From the NCBI GenBank assembly GCA_963796675.1, contig CAWCMS010000002.1:992001-1056000 (forward strand): a stretch of DNA of 64,000 nucleotides. The letters are read 5' to 3'. Of this stretch, positions 8,434 through 16,734 are shown one piece after another. Each line of letters starts with the position of its first letter. Position 1 is the first letter of the stretch. The notes beneath the pieces were generated by a model. That model was not told where the DNA came from. It worked only from the letters and a program-made list of their open reading frames with translations, and did not search any database. The translations under genes and the position numbers were made by a program. This DNA is from CAWCDJ01 sp963796675. Lineage in GTDB: Bacteria > Acidobacteriota > Terriglobia > Bryobacterales > Bryobacteraceae.

Positions 8434-9057
8434 TTACGGATCCAGTATTCGTCCCCAGATAATCTGGTACGCTTCGACCTCGTCGTACACGCTCTTCCCC
8501 GCCCTGACGAAAATTCGCATATTCGGTTTCAGGCTCGCGGCATCGACCATCGAGCCGTTTTGCAGGTAGCGCGTGTCTTTGCGCAGGAGGATCGATTGCT
8601 CCGTGCCGTCGCGCAGGTGGATCGCGACTGACTCGGGAGTGATCCGGAACACCACGCCGGAGTATGTCAGGGTGCCGGTACGCGGAGGAAGTTCTTCCGT
8701 CGCCACGCGGCGCGGCGCGCGATATCGACCCGCGGATTGCGGGCGATCGGGCGGCGGCGTCTCCACCACGTGGACCGTGCGGGCGTAGCGCAGCGACGAA
8801 TCGGGGAGGCTGTCGGACAGGACCTCCAGCTTCTCGCCGGCGCTGAGAGTTCGCATGTCGATCATCCGGCTCTCGCGCTCCACGTAAGTCTTGGGGTCGA
8901 ATTCGTAGCGGAAGACACGGTTGTCGGATCCACGGATACTGAACTGGCCCGACGCCCGCGCGTCACATTCGAGGAGCACGCCCCGCACCAGCGCGGCGGG
9001 CGGAGTCTGCGCCGCAGCCAGCATCGCTCCAACCAGAAGCACCGCGGCACACCTCAT
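8434..9057 (-). CDS. Secreted hypothetical protein
   Basis: 207-residue protein with a signal peptide (MRCAAVLLVGAMLAAAQ). The mature part alternates short beta-rich segments with a Pro/Arg-rich linker (about residues 97-120), giving two similar halves: each has a segment reading like an Sm/OB-type strand set (QFSIRGSDNRVFRYEFDP and ESVAIHLRDGTEQSILLRKD, each followed by a statement-like L.P...VF...). The repeat suggests two small beta-barrel domains. No function is recognised. It lies nine bases upstream of the PAP2 phosphatase stop, but that gene is upstream in transcription, so the two probably form an operon in the order PAP2 then this gene. Confidence 0.7.
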   Translation of the reverse strand: MRCAAVLLVGAMLAAAQTPPAALVRGVLLECDARASGQFSIRGSDNRVFRYEFDPKTYVERESRMIDMRTLSAGEKLEVLSDSLPDSSLRYARTVHVVETPPPDRPQSAGRYRAPRRVATEELPPRTGTLTYSGVVFRITPESVAIHLRDGTEQSILLRKDTRYLQNGSMVDAASLKPNMRIFVRAGKSVYDEVEAYQIIWGRILDP

Positions 9058-9066
9058 GCGCCCATC

Positions 9067-9993
9067 TTACTCGAAGCCGATTCCCAAATGCACGTGATCG
9101 AGAATCCGCAACGCCACGCTGTTCTTATGGACACCGGGATTGTGCCGTTTCTCGTACACGTAGTCGCCAATGAACCAGCCCATGGCACCTCCCGCCACCA
9201 CGTCGCCCGGAAAGTGTTTATTGGCAGCCAGCCGCGCGCCTTCCACCACTCCGGCGTAGCTGTAGGCGAGGATCTTCACCCACAGCTTGTCGTGGTACTC
9301 GTGGGCGAAAACCGATGCCAACGCCATGGTGTTGATCGCATGGCCGGAGGGAAAGCTCTGGCTGAACGGGTTACCGGGAGACGCCCAGAAATGTCCCTCG
9401 CCGTCGCCCTGGAAAGGTCGCTCCCGCATGGTTACCACCTTGATCGCTGTATCGACGAGCGTTGCATTGATCATCGCCTCGAATGACAGCAACCCCGCTT
9501 CGCGGAAACGCGTGTTCTGGAAGTGTGTGCCGGCCAAATAGAATCCAGCCGTGAGCGGGATCAGAGTGTAGGCTGCGCCTAATTGAGAGGCCGCGTCGCC
9601 CAGGGTCACCAGACGTTGCGTATTGGGCGCGGCAGTCGCGGTGTATTGATCGGTGGCGATCAGCGCGGCGGTCAGGGGGACGAAAATCGCCCACCATTTC
9701 GCGTTCGATTTCGATGTGTGGAAGGGGCTGGTCCAGATCGCCTTCTGGTCCTCCCACACAAATCGCGGCATGCGGCGGAAGGGATGGAAGTAACCGGTGG
9801 CGTCGTAGAAGTCCTTGTTCTTGATGGCTTCTTCGCCGTGCCTGATGCCCAGCACACCACTGCTCTCCATGGATTTGGGCGGAGCGGCCGATCGAGACGC
9901 GGCGGGGGGCAGAGGTTGAGAAGCAGGTGGGGATGCGGGTTGGGATTGGCCAAACGCGGCAAAACAGACAAATACACATGCTGCCAGTTTCAT
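9067..9993 (-). CDS. PAP2-superfamily phosphatase, exported
   Basis: 308-residue protein with a signal peptide (MKLAACVFVCFAAFGQ) and a Pro/Ser-rich linker. The phosphatase motifs are visible in order: KVVTMRERP (KX6RP-like), SFPSGHAINT (PSGH) and ARLAANKHFPGDVVAGG (RX5HX3D), so the vanadium-chloroperoxidase-fold active site is complete. Family members dephosphorylate lipid phosphates or undecaprenyl pyrophosphate on the periplasmic side. The substrate is not determined. It sits next to ftsK/uppP on the same strand, which is compatible with a lipid-phosphate role, although the gene lies downstream of ftsK with a 33-base gap. Confidence 0.88.
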   Translation of the reverse strand: MKLAACVFVCFAAFGQSQPASPPASQPLPPAASRSAAPPKSMESSGVLGIRHGEEAIKNKDFYDATGYFHPFRRMPRFVWEDQKAIWTSPFHTSKSNAKWWAIFVPLTAALIATDQYTATAAPNTQRLVTLGDAASQLGAAYTLIPLTAGFYLAGTHFQNTRFREAGLLSFEAMINATLVDTAIKVVTMRERPFQGDGEGHFWASPGNPFSQSFPSGHAINTMALASVFAHEYHDKLWVKILAYSYAGVVEGARLAANKHFPGDVVAGGAMGWFIGDYVYEKRHNPGVHKNSVALRILDHVHLGIGFE

Positions 9994-10026
9994 GGCGGCT
10001 TCTAAGTTGCAATCGCTCTGCCGTTG

Positions 10027-12414
10027 TTACTTTAATTGGTCTTCGACTTCACGCAACCAGTCGGGGCGCTTGAGCACCTCGCGCGGCTTGCTGCCGTCGG
10101 GCGGGCCGATGATGCCGTCGCGCTGCATCATGTCGAGGATGCGGGCGGCGCGGCCGTAGCCCAGGCGCAGATGACGCTGCAGCGTCGAAGTCGACGCCTT
10201 ACCCATCTGCAGCACCAGGCGCACCGCTTCTTCGTACATCGGGTCCTGGCCCTCGTTGCTCACTTCGGTCTCGCCCGCTCTATCGTCGTCGCTTGGCGGA
10301 GCGATCAGGAACGACTGGTCGTATTCCGGTTTCGCCTGGCTCTTCCAGAAATCAATGACGCGGTTGATTTCGCTCTCGGTGACGAACGCGCCGTGCAAGC
10401 GGGTCAGGCGGGACGATCCGGGCGGCAGGAACAGCATGTCGCCTTTGCCCAGCAGGTGCTCGGCGCCCATCACGTCGAGAATCGTACGGGAATCGACGCG
10501 CGTCGCCACGCGGAAGCTGATGCGCGCCGGGAAGTTCGCCTTGATGAGACCAGTGATCACGTCGACGCTCGGACGCTGCGTCGCCAATACCAGGTGCATG
10601 CCGACGGCGCGGGCCATCTGCGCCAGTCGCGTGACGCTCTCTTCCACATTGCGGCCTTCGAGCATCATGAGGTCGGCCAACTCGTCGATCAGGATGAGGA
10701 TGTAGGGCAGCGGGCGCAGGTCGTCGCGCGTGGGTTCGCCCTCTTCGTCGAAGAGGTTGCGCGGCTCCTCCTGCATCTTGCGGATCTTCTTGTTGAACTG
10801 GTCGATATTGCGGACGCCGTATTCGGCCAGCAGACGCAGGCGGCGCTCCATCTCGAGCACGGCATTGCGCAGCGCGTTGGTGGCCTTCTTGGGATCGATG
10901 ATCACCGGCGTGAGCAGGTGCGGAATGCCCTCGTACATGCCGAGCTCGACACGCTTGGGGTCGACCATGATCAGGCGCACATCGTCCGGCGTGGCCTTGT
11001 AGAGAATCGACATGATCATCGAATTGATCATGACGCTCTTGCCCGCGCCGGTGGATCCGGCGATCAATAGATGCGGCATGGATTCGAGTGCGGCCACGCG
11101 AATCCGGCCGTTGATGTCTTTGCCGAGCGGAATGGTCAGGTGCGAATGCGATTGCTGGAACTCGTCGGATTCGAGCATCTGCCGCAGCGCGATCAATTCG
11201 CGGCGCGTGTTGGGCACCTCGATGCCGACAGTCGGCTTGCCGGGGATGCGCTCGATGAGGATCGATTCGGCCTGCAGCCCGAGACACAGATCTTCCGTGA
11301 GGTTCGTGATGCGGCTGTACTTGATGCCGGCCTCCGGCTTGAATTCGAACGTAGTGACCACGGGGCCGGGATTGATCTGCACCACGTTGCCGAGAACGTT
11401 GAACTCTTCGAACTTCGACTTGATCCGGGAGGCCGTATCTTTGAGCTCCTGCTCGTCATACGGATTACGGCTGGGAGGCTCGTTGAGCAGCTCCGTCGGT
11501 GGAAGCTCGAACATCAGAGGCGTGGACGGACGGCGCTCGGGCGCAGTGGCTGCCGGAGCAGGAATCTCCACCGGCGCGGGACGCGGTTCCAGGTCTTCCA
11601 ACTGGCAGATCGGAATCTCTTCGATGGTGGCGTACTCTTCGGAAGCCGCGGGCTGCGGCGCTTCCGGCTGAGGTTCATCCGCCCATGGCGGCGTGTCGCC
11701 CGCCAGCGGGCCAGGCGTCGGCTCAACCTGCGCCTCCGCAGACTTCTTCCGCTTCGGGGTTTTGGTCTCGGCTTTGACGTGCGCCGCGGCGCGCCGGGCG
11801 AGAGCCTTTTCGCGCGCGCGATCTTCCATGCGCTCGCGCCAGGCGCGAAACGCCTCCAGCCGGCGCTGCCACCAGGCGATCGGCCGGGCGAACCATTCCC
11901 CGAGTTTCGAAAGAGTGAAGGTGGAGACCAGATAGACCGACAGGATGACCACGGTCAGCGTGACCAGCACGGCGCCGGCAACGTTCAGCGACTCCACCAG
12001 CCAGGAAGCCAGCTCCAGGCCGAAGATGCCGCCGAGCCGGATGCCGCCGCCGTAGAGAGTCCACGGCAGGAACGAGAGGGCGGCGCAGAGGCTGAGCGTC
12101 AGCAGGAAGGAGCCGAAGAGCTTGGCTCCGCCCGCCAGCAGTTCTTCCGAGCGGATCCACTTCCAGGCCAGCAGAAACACCAGCAGCGGAAACAGAAAAG
12201 CTGTGGCGCCCAAGCTTTGAAAGAGCAGATCGGCGAGGTAAGAGCCGGGGTATCCGACCAGGTTGAGTGGGCGCGATCCGGCGGCAGTATCCCAGGAAGG
12301 ATCCTGGGCGTGATACGACACCAGACTTAACAGAAGCACCAGTCCCAGTGACAACAGCACGAAACCGGTGGCTTCATTCAGCCTTTTGAATTGCGTCGGA
12401 GATAAGAGCTTCAT
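10027..12414 (-). CDS. ftsK: DNA translocase FtsK
   Basis: 795-residue FtsK/SpoIIIE translocase that pumps chromosome termini through the division septum. The start at 12414 is set by the N-terminus MKLLSPTQFKRLNEATGF and by the TGATG overlap with the uppP stop; the frame is open further upstream only as shadow of uppP. Four membrane helices occupy about residues 15-190, followed by a Pro/Glu/Ala-rich linker (about 250-350). The ATPase has Walker A GSTGAGKS near residue 455 and Walker B LILIDELADLMML near 575, and the C-terminal 65 residues are the winged-helix gamma domain (LQRHLRLGYGRAARILDMMQ). The linker is short compared with E. coli FtsK. Confidence 0.96.
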   Translation of the reverse strand: MKLLSPTQFKRLNEATGFVLLSLGLVLLLSLVSYHAQDPSWDTAAGSRPLNLVGYPGSYLADLLFQSLGATAFLFPLLVFLLAWKWIRSEELLAGGAKLFGSFLLTLSLCAALSFLPWTLYGGGIRLGGIFGLELASWLVESLNVAGAVLVTLTVVILSVYLVSTFTLSKLGEWFARPIAWWQRRLEAFRAWRERMEDRAREKALARRAAAHVKAETKTPKRKKSAEAQVEPTPGPLAGDTPPWADEPQPEAPQPAASEEYATIEEIPICQLEDLEPRPAPVEIPAPAATAPERRPSTPLMFELPPTELLNEPPSRNPYDEQELKDTASRIKSKFEEFNVLGNVVQINPGPVVTTFEFKPEAGIKYSRITNLTEDLCLGLQAESILIERIPGKPTVGIEVPNTRRELIALRQMLESDEFQQSHSHLTIPLGKDINGRIRVAALESMPHLLIAGSTGAGKSVMINSMIMSILYKATPDDVRLIMVDPKRVELGMYEGIPHLLTPVIIDPKKATNALRNAVLEMERRLRLLAEYGVRNIDQFNKKIRKMQEEPRNLFDEEGEPTRDDLRPLPYILILIDELADLMMLEGRNVEESVTRLAQMARAVGMHLVLATQRPSVDVITGLIKANFPARISFRVATRVDSRTILDVMGAEHLLGKGDMLFLPPGSSRLTRLHGAFVTESEINRVIDFWKSQAKPEYDQSFLIAPPSDDDRAGETEVSNEGQDPMYEEAVRLVLQMGKASTSTLQRHLRLGYGRAARILDMMQRDGIIGPPDGSKPREVLKRPDWLREVEDQLK

Positions 12415-13241
12415 CACGCTGGCCGGCGGATGAAAGCCAGAGCAAGAATGATTATACCGAAGATGATGCGATAGTACACGAACGGCATCAGAGTGCTGCG
12501 ATGCAAATAACGCAGAAACCAGGCGATCACCAGACAGCCGGTAATCGCACTGACCGTCACCCCCACGACGAACTGCGCAGTCAGTAGCGTGTGCAATCCG
12601 CCGCCGTGCTTGTGGATGTCCCAGAGGGCCTTGGACGCCGCCGCCGCGATTGCGGGCGTCGAAAGCAGGAACGAAAAACGGGCCGCCGCTTCGCGTGTCA
12701 GATTGCGGAAGAGACCACTGGAGATGGTGATGCCGCTGCGCGAGCAACCGGGCACGACGGCTAGCGCCTGGGAAGCGCCGATCACGACGGCGTCCTTCAG
12801 GTCGAGCGTGCTCAGGTCACGCTGCCGCTTGCCGGCGCGTTCCGCCAGCCACATCACGATACCGATCAGCACCAGCATCACGCCCATGACCACAGGATTC
12901 CGCCATGTGGTCTCGGCCTCTTTGTTAAATAGTATGCCGATGATCCCGATCGGCACCGAGCCGATGGCCAGCAGCCAGAGCAACGCCCGGTTCTGTTCCA
13001 GTTCCTTGTCGCTGCCGACGGTGACACCGAAGCCCTGGCCGACAATCTGCACCCAATCACGGAAAAAGTACACCAGCACTGCTACCAAAGTGCCGAGGTG
13101 CAGCATGATGTCGAACGTCAGCGATTCGGTGTTCCAGCCGAGCAGCCACGACGAAAGGTACAGATGCGCGGTGCTGCTGATCGGCAGAAATTCCGTGAGA
13201 CCCTGAACGATCGCGAGGAGGAAGACCTGCTGAAGGGGCAT
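12414..13241 (-). CDS. uppP: Undecaprenyl-diphosphatase UppP (BacA)
   Basis: 275-residue polytopic membrane enzyme that recycles undecaprenyl pyrophosphate to the monophosphate carrier used for peptidoglycan and other glycans. The two family signatures are present: AIVQGLTEFLPISSTAHL near the N-terminus (catalytic Glu) and VVPGCSRSGITIS (PGXSRSGXT) in the middle. Its stop TGA overlaps the ftsK ATG (TGATG at 12412-12416), so ftsK is translated by coupling to uppP. Resistance to bacitracin is the known overexpression phenotype of the family. Confidence 0.95.
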   Translation of the reverse strand: MPLQQVFLLAIVQGLTEFLPISSTAHLYLSSWLLGWNTESLTFDIMLHLGTLVAVLVYFFRDWVQIVGQGFGVTVGSDKELEQNRALLWLLAIGSVPIGIIGILFNKEAETTWRNPVVMGVMLVLIGIVMWLAERAGKRQRDLSTLDLKDAVVIGASQALAVVPGCSRSGITISSGLFRNLTREAAARFSFLLSTPAIAAAASKALWDIHKHGGGLHTLLTAQFVVGVTVSAITGCLVIAWFLRYLHRSTLMPFVYYRIIFGIIILALAFIRRPA

Positions 13242-13310
13242 AAACGATCAGGTTGATGGATGAAGCGAAGTGATGTCAAGACGGATTCCTTTTCGTCTGT
13301 CAGGGAGGAA

Positions 13311-13336
13311 CCCGATAGCGGGTGTTATCCCGATAG
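13311..13336. repeat. Short direct repeat CCCGATAG
   Basis: CCCGATAG occurs at 13311-13318 and again at 13329-13336, 18 bases apart start to start, in the 206-base region between the divergent uppP and PEP-CTERM genes. The inner GCGGG/TATCCCG arrangement also gives partial dyad symmetry. The spacing of nearly two helical turns suits a tandem regulator site, but no regulator is known. Confidence 0.3.
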
Positions 13337-13405
13337 TAGTCCTGGATTATATGAACGGCGGATGGGACCCCTAGAACTATTCCACGCTTTCCCCATCAGA
13401 GAAGA

Positions 13406-13434
13406 TTAGTACTAACGGCCCACTTCGAGAGTGG
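13406..13434 (+). promoter_or_regulatory. Palindrome and hairpin upstream of the PEP-CTERM gene
   Basis: A perfect 10-base palindrome TTAGTACTAA (13406-13415) is followed by a 5-bp hairpin CCACT-TCGAG-AGTGG (13420-13434) just 13 bases before the start at 13448. The palindrome could be an operator and the hairpin part of the leader. No promoter hexamers of convincing quality are visible. Confidence 0.35.
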
Positions 13435-13447
13435 ACCTTATTTCAAG

Positions 13448-14206
13448 ATGAGCGCCAAAAGAGCAAAAACGATCTTAAAATTCCTGATCTTCGGACTCCT
13501 GATGTCCGGGCCTGCCATGGCCAACACGATCATCATGCCGACAGGCGTGGACTGGGGACGAGGTGAGAGCTTCTGGATTCAGGAAGACGGGGTCGACACG
13601 CAGGCCTATTTCGGCGGAGTCATCATGATTACCGTCACCGATGGCGGCCAGCAGTGGAGCCGCGACACTCTCTGCGTGGATCTCTTCACCGATATCTACC
13701 TGGGGGTCAGCTACGGGACCACGATCGATTCTCCCAGCCAGATTCCAGGCAAGAATCTCGAACGCGTCTCGTGGCTGATCGATAACGCACTGCTGCCAAC
13801 GCAGCAGTCGGGCGTGACCTCCACACTGCCCACAGCCGACTGGGTGATGTCGCCGGCGCAGGGCGCGGGCATCCAATTGGCGATTTGGGACATCGTGCAT
13901 GACGGCGGCGACGGATTTTCGAGCGGCCGGGTGCAAGCTGTTACGAATCCAGCGGATCCCACCGACCCGGCGGTTCTGGCCTGGGCCCAGACCTATGAAT
14001 CGCTGAGTCTCGGCAAGAGTTCCAACCTGGCGTACATCTATGACAACGTGGATCTTGGCAACGGACAGCCCGTGCAAATGCTGGCCGGACCCCGTTTTCT
14101 CGACAACGGCCCCGCCCCTGTGCCCGAACCGCTCACACTGACAATGGTGGGCAGCGCAATGATCCTGCTAGGCGTGCGATGGCGGCGCCGCCGCGTCAGG
14201 CAGTAG
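13448..14206 (+). CDS. PEP-CTERM sorting-domain protein
   Basis: 252-residue secreted protein. A signal peptide covers about residues 1-25 (basic MSAKRAKT then FLIFGLLMSGPAMA). The C-terminus is a canonical sorting tail: VPEP at about residue 225, a hydrophobic helix (LTLTMVGSAMILLGV) and a basic cluster (RWRRRRVRQ), recognised by an exosortase. The middle has a Cys in TLCVDLF and a Trp/Asp-rich region typical of PEP-CTERM proteins of unknown role. No exosortase or EPS cluster lies in this window, so the processing machinery must be encoded elsewhere. Its stop is three bases from the convergent DUF6600 gene. Confidence 0.9.
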   Translation: MSAKRAKTILKFLIFGLLMSGPAMANTIIMPTGVDWGRGESFWIQEDGVDTQAYFGGVIMITVTDGGQQWSRDTLCVDLFTDIYLGVSYGTTIDSPSQIPGKNLERVSWLIDNALLPTQQSGVTSTLPTADWVMSPAQGAGIQLAIWDIVHDGGDGFSSGRVQAVTNPADPTDPAVLAWAQTYESLSLGKSSNLAYIYDNVDLGNGQPVQMLAGPRFLDNGPAPVPEPLTLTMVGSAMILLGVRWRRRRVRQ

Positions 14207-14209
14207 CGC

Positions 14210-15931
14210 TTACTGCTGCGGCTTCTTCTCTTCCTTGCGCTCCGAGCGGCGCTGTTCGTGCCGCTCGTCCCGTTTCTGCTGGTTCTCCTGGCGGTGCACC
14301 GCGGGTGCTGCTTCGGTACGCTGCGGCTCGACTCGGCGCGCGGGTTCGGCCTGGCGCTGCGGTTGTTCCTGGCGGGGCTGTTGGACGGCGCGGGGCTGCT
14401 CGCTCTGCTGCGGCTGCCCGAAACGACCTTGCGGATCCGCCTGGGCCGGCCGATCGTTGGTGCGCGGCGCGCTTGGCTGTTCGAAGCGTCCCGGCTGTGC
14501 GGGAGCGGCGGAATCGCCGAAACGCCGGGAACCGCCGGCCGGCATCTGCCTTGCCGGAGCGGCGATTCGGACCATCGGCGCGCGCGGAGCCGCGGCGCCG
14601 TTAAAACCTGCACGCGGCGCGGGAGGAGCGGTTCGCACGACGACCGCCCGCTCGGCGAATCGCGGCGCCGGGCGCACCGGGCCCGCCAGCAGGCTCTCAC
14701 GCACAGGCTGAACCTGCGGGGCGAAGCCGGCCACCGGCGCACGGCCCACTTCGCGCGCATCCACGTTGATCGAGACGTGCGTGATAGACCGCCCACTGGC
14801 GAAATCGGAAACGCGGACTGCGGTCACCGCTCCCGCGATCCCCTGGTTTGAATAACGCGCGGCGACAATATAAGAAGGTCCGTTGAGGTTCTGGTAATAC
14901 ACCGGGCTCACTCTGTATTGCGGCCGGAACGCTTCCCGCGGCCCCAGGGGAAACCAAACCGCACTTCCGCCGAAGCGGGCTCCGCCTACGAAGGCCACCA
15001 GCGCCGGCGCATATACCGGCCTCACCGCCGCCCGCGGGCCCGGCACCCAGACCCAGCCGCCGGCCATCATGGCCCAACGGCCGTAATGGAAGGGCGCAAA
15101 ACCCCAGGGGGCATCGTCCACCCACGTCCAACCCCACGGCTCGATCCAGACCCAGTGCCCGTAGCGGTAGGGAGCCCATCCCGGACCCATTCCGGCGGGC
15201 ATCCAGACCCACCCGTATTCGGGTGCGGAGCGCCAGGTGCCGTAGCGGTCGAGATCCTCGTAGCCGGTCATTGAGGGCGGCACGTAGCGGGTCGATTGCA
15301 CGTCGCGTTCGGCCCGATCACGCCCGTCGCACCAATTGTCGAACTCGTCGGCCATGGGTAACCCGGCCATCTCGTAAGAAAGCTGCTCGACCCCCGCGAT
15401 GCGCGCCGACTCCCGTGCATGGATGGGGAATGCCACGCCGCCTCCAGTCACCGAAGCATCGCCGGCGAGGACCGTCACCATTGTGGTGTTGCCCTGGCCG
15501 TCCGCATCGATTCGATAGCTACCGGCGCGCAGGATGGTAATCGCGACATTCGGGGTATCGACTTCATAGCTCTCATCGCCCAGCAGCTCGCTGACCCGGA
15601 GATTGACGGAGCCCTGCGTCAGGCTGAGCTGCACGACGCGGTCGTCGAGATTGAGAAATGCGAGAGCGGTCTGCGGACCCATCCGGATCGCACTCGCTCC
15701 AATGTGCATCTCGGTGCGCGCGCCCGGATCGGTCCACAGATGGTCGCCGATTGTGAGCGGATAGTTCAGGCTGGCGGCGGACCAATCTTCCACCGTTCCA
15801 GGCCGGAACGAAACCGATCCGGCGAGATAATTCAGGCGCGCGACGCGCGATGGCGGATCAGGCTCCTGCGCCAGTGCGCCGAAAGCGGCGGCGAAAAAAA
15901 CGGCCAGAAGCGAAGCATTGCGCAGCGTCAT
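14210..15931 (-). CDS. FecR-domain / DUF6600 secreted protein
   Basis: 573-residue secreted protein. ATG 15931 is preferred over 15958 because the signal peptide follows directly (MTLRNASLLAVFFAAAFGALA). Residues about 35-190 form a FecR-like beta domain (LNYLAGSVSFRPG, TPNVAITILRAGSYRIDADGQG). Residues about 220-330 are the Trp/Tyr/Gly/Pro-rich DUF6600 repeats, recurring as YGTWRSAPEYGWVWMP, YGHWVWIEPWGWTWVDD and YGRWAMMAGGWVWVPG. The last 150 residues are disordered, rich in Arg, Gln, Pro and Glu and end in lysines. Probably periplasmic or envelope-associated; function is unknown. Confidence 0.85.
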   Translation of the reverse strand: MTLRNASLLAVFFAAAFGALAQEPDPPSRVARLNYLAGSVSFRPGTVEDWSAASLNYPLTIGDHLWTDPGARTEMHIGASAIRMGPQTALAFLNLDDRVVQLSLTQGSVNLRVSELLGDESYEVDTPNVAITILRAGSYRIDADGQGNTTMVTVLAGDASVTGGGVAFPIHARESARIAGVEQLSYEMAGLPMADEFDNWCDGRDRAERDVQSTRYVPPSMTGYEDLDRYGTWRSAPEYGWVWMPAGMGPGWAPYRYGHWVWIEPWGWTWVDDAPWGFAPFHYGRWAMMAGGWVWVPGPRAAVRPVYAPALVAFVGGARFGGSAVWFPLGPREAFRPQYRVSPVYYQNLNGPSYIVAARYSNQGIAGAVTAVRVSDFASGRSITHVSINVDAREVGRAPVAGFAPQVQPVRESLLAGPVRPAPRFAERAVVVRTAPPAPRAGFNGAAAPRAPMVRIAAPARQMPAGGSRRFGDSAAPAQPGRFEQPSAPRTNDRPAQADPQGRFGQPQQSEQPRAVQQPRQEQPQRQAEPARRVEPQRTEAAPAVHRQENQQKRDERHEQRRSERKEEKKPQQ

Positions 15932-16031
15932 GTTCCGGATACCCTCATCGTCATTCACTCATTGGATCGTTAAGATTCCACGGCAGGTTACATTAAAATC
16001 CCGCAATGAAGATACCTGCGAAAATGGATTC

Positions 16032-16718
16032 ATGTATATTCCGGCCGCTTTTCGCGAAAATGATGGCGAAAAGCTACTCGCAGTAATCGAAAGATATCCG
16101 CTGGCTACTCTCGTGACGGCGGGAGCGGCAGGAATCATTGCCAGCCATCTGCCCATGATCTACACACCGTCGGCGGATGGAGCGGGTGTGCTGCGCGGCC
16201 ATCTGGCTAGAGCCAACCCGCAATGGCAGGGTTCCGCGACTCACGAAGCTCTTGCGATCTTCACCGGCCCGAACCATTACATCAGCCCTTCGTGGTACCC
16301 CTCGAAGCAGGAGCATGGCCGAGTGGTTCCGACGTGGAACTATGCGGCGGTTCATGCTTACGGCACGTTGCATGTAATCGAGGACCACGCGTGGATGCTC
16401 GCCAACGTCACCGCCCTGACGGAGCGCCATGAGCAACTCCAAGGAGGCGGATGGAAAGTGCAGGATGCGCCGCCCGAGTATATCGAGGCCATGCTGCGCG
16501 CAATCGTCGGAGTAGAACTGCGGATCTTGCGTTGGGAGGGTAAGGTGAAGGCCAGCCAGAATCGCCCTGCGGCGGATCGGGAAGGGGTAGTGGAAGGCCT
16601 CGGAAAGTTTTCTTCGGATGCGGCGCGGGAGATGGCGAAGATGGTCGAAGCGGAACTGGAAGCTAGATTCGGGGCTGAAAGGATCCGCCCGGTAGTCGCG
16701 GCACTAGGCGCGACTTAG
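16032..16718 (+). CDS. PaiB-family FMN-binding protein
   Basis: 228-residue protein that begins MYIPAAFRENDGEKLLAVIERYPLA, the standard N-terminus of PaiB-type FMN-binding split-barrel proteins. The flavin-site segments HLPMIY, GPNHYISPSWYPSK and VPTWNYAAVHAYG are all present. Such proteins are often named transcriptional regulators after Bacillus PaiB, but most have no DNA-binding domain and may be flavoenzymes; the regulator label should not be taken literally. The start is chosen because it matches the family; the frame is open upstream to 15918. It is divergent from the DUF6600 gene. Confidence 0.88.
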   Translation: MYIPAAFRENDGEKLLAVIERYPLATLVTAGAAGIIASHLPMIYTPSADGAGVLRGHLARANPQWQGSATHEALAIFTGPNHYISPSWYPSKQEHGRVVPTWNYAAVHAYGTLHVIEDHAWMLANVTALTERHEQLQGGGWKVQDAPPEYIEAMLRAIVGVELRILRWEGKVKASQNRPAADREGVVEGLGKFSSDAAREMAKMVEAELEARFGAERIRPVVAALGAT

Positions 16719-16734
16719 CGCGCGTCACAGCGGA

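Noticed and set aside
10036..11070. Long plus-strand open frames opposite ftsK (also 11071-12330)
   Set aside because: No recognisable motifs; they mirror the third codon positions of ftsK.
13242..13447. tRNA or riboswitch in the uppP/PEP-CTERM gap
   Set aside because: No cloverleaf arms and no conserved riboswitch core; only short repeats and one hairpin.
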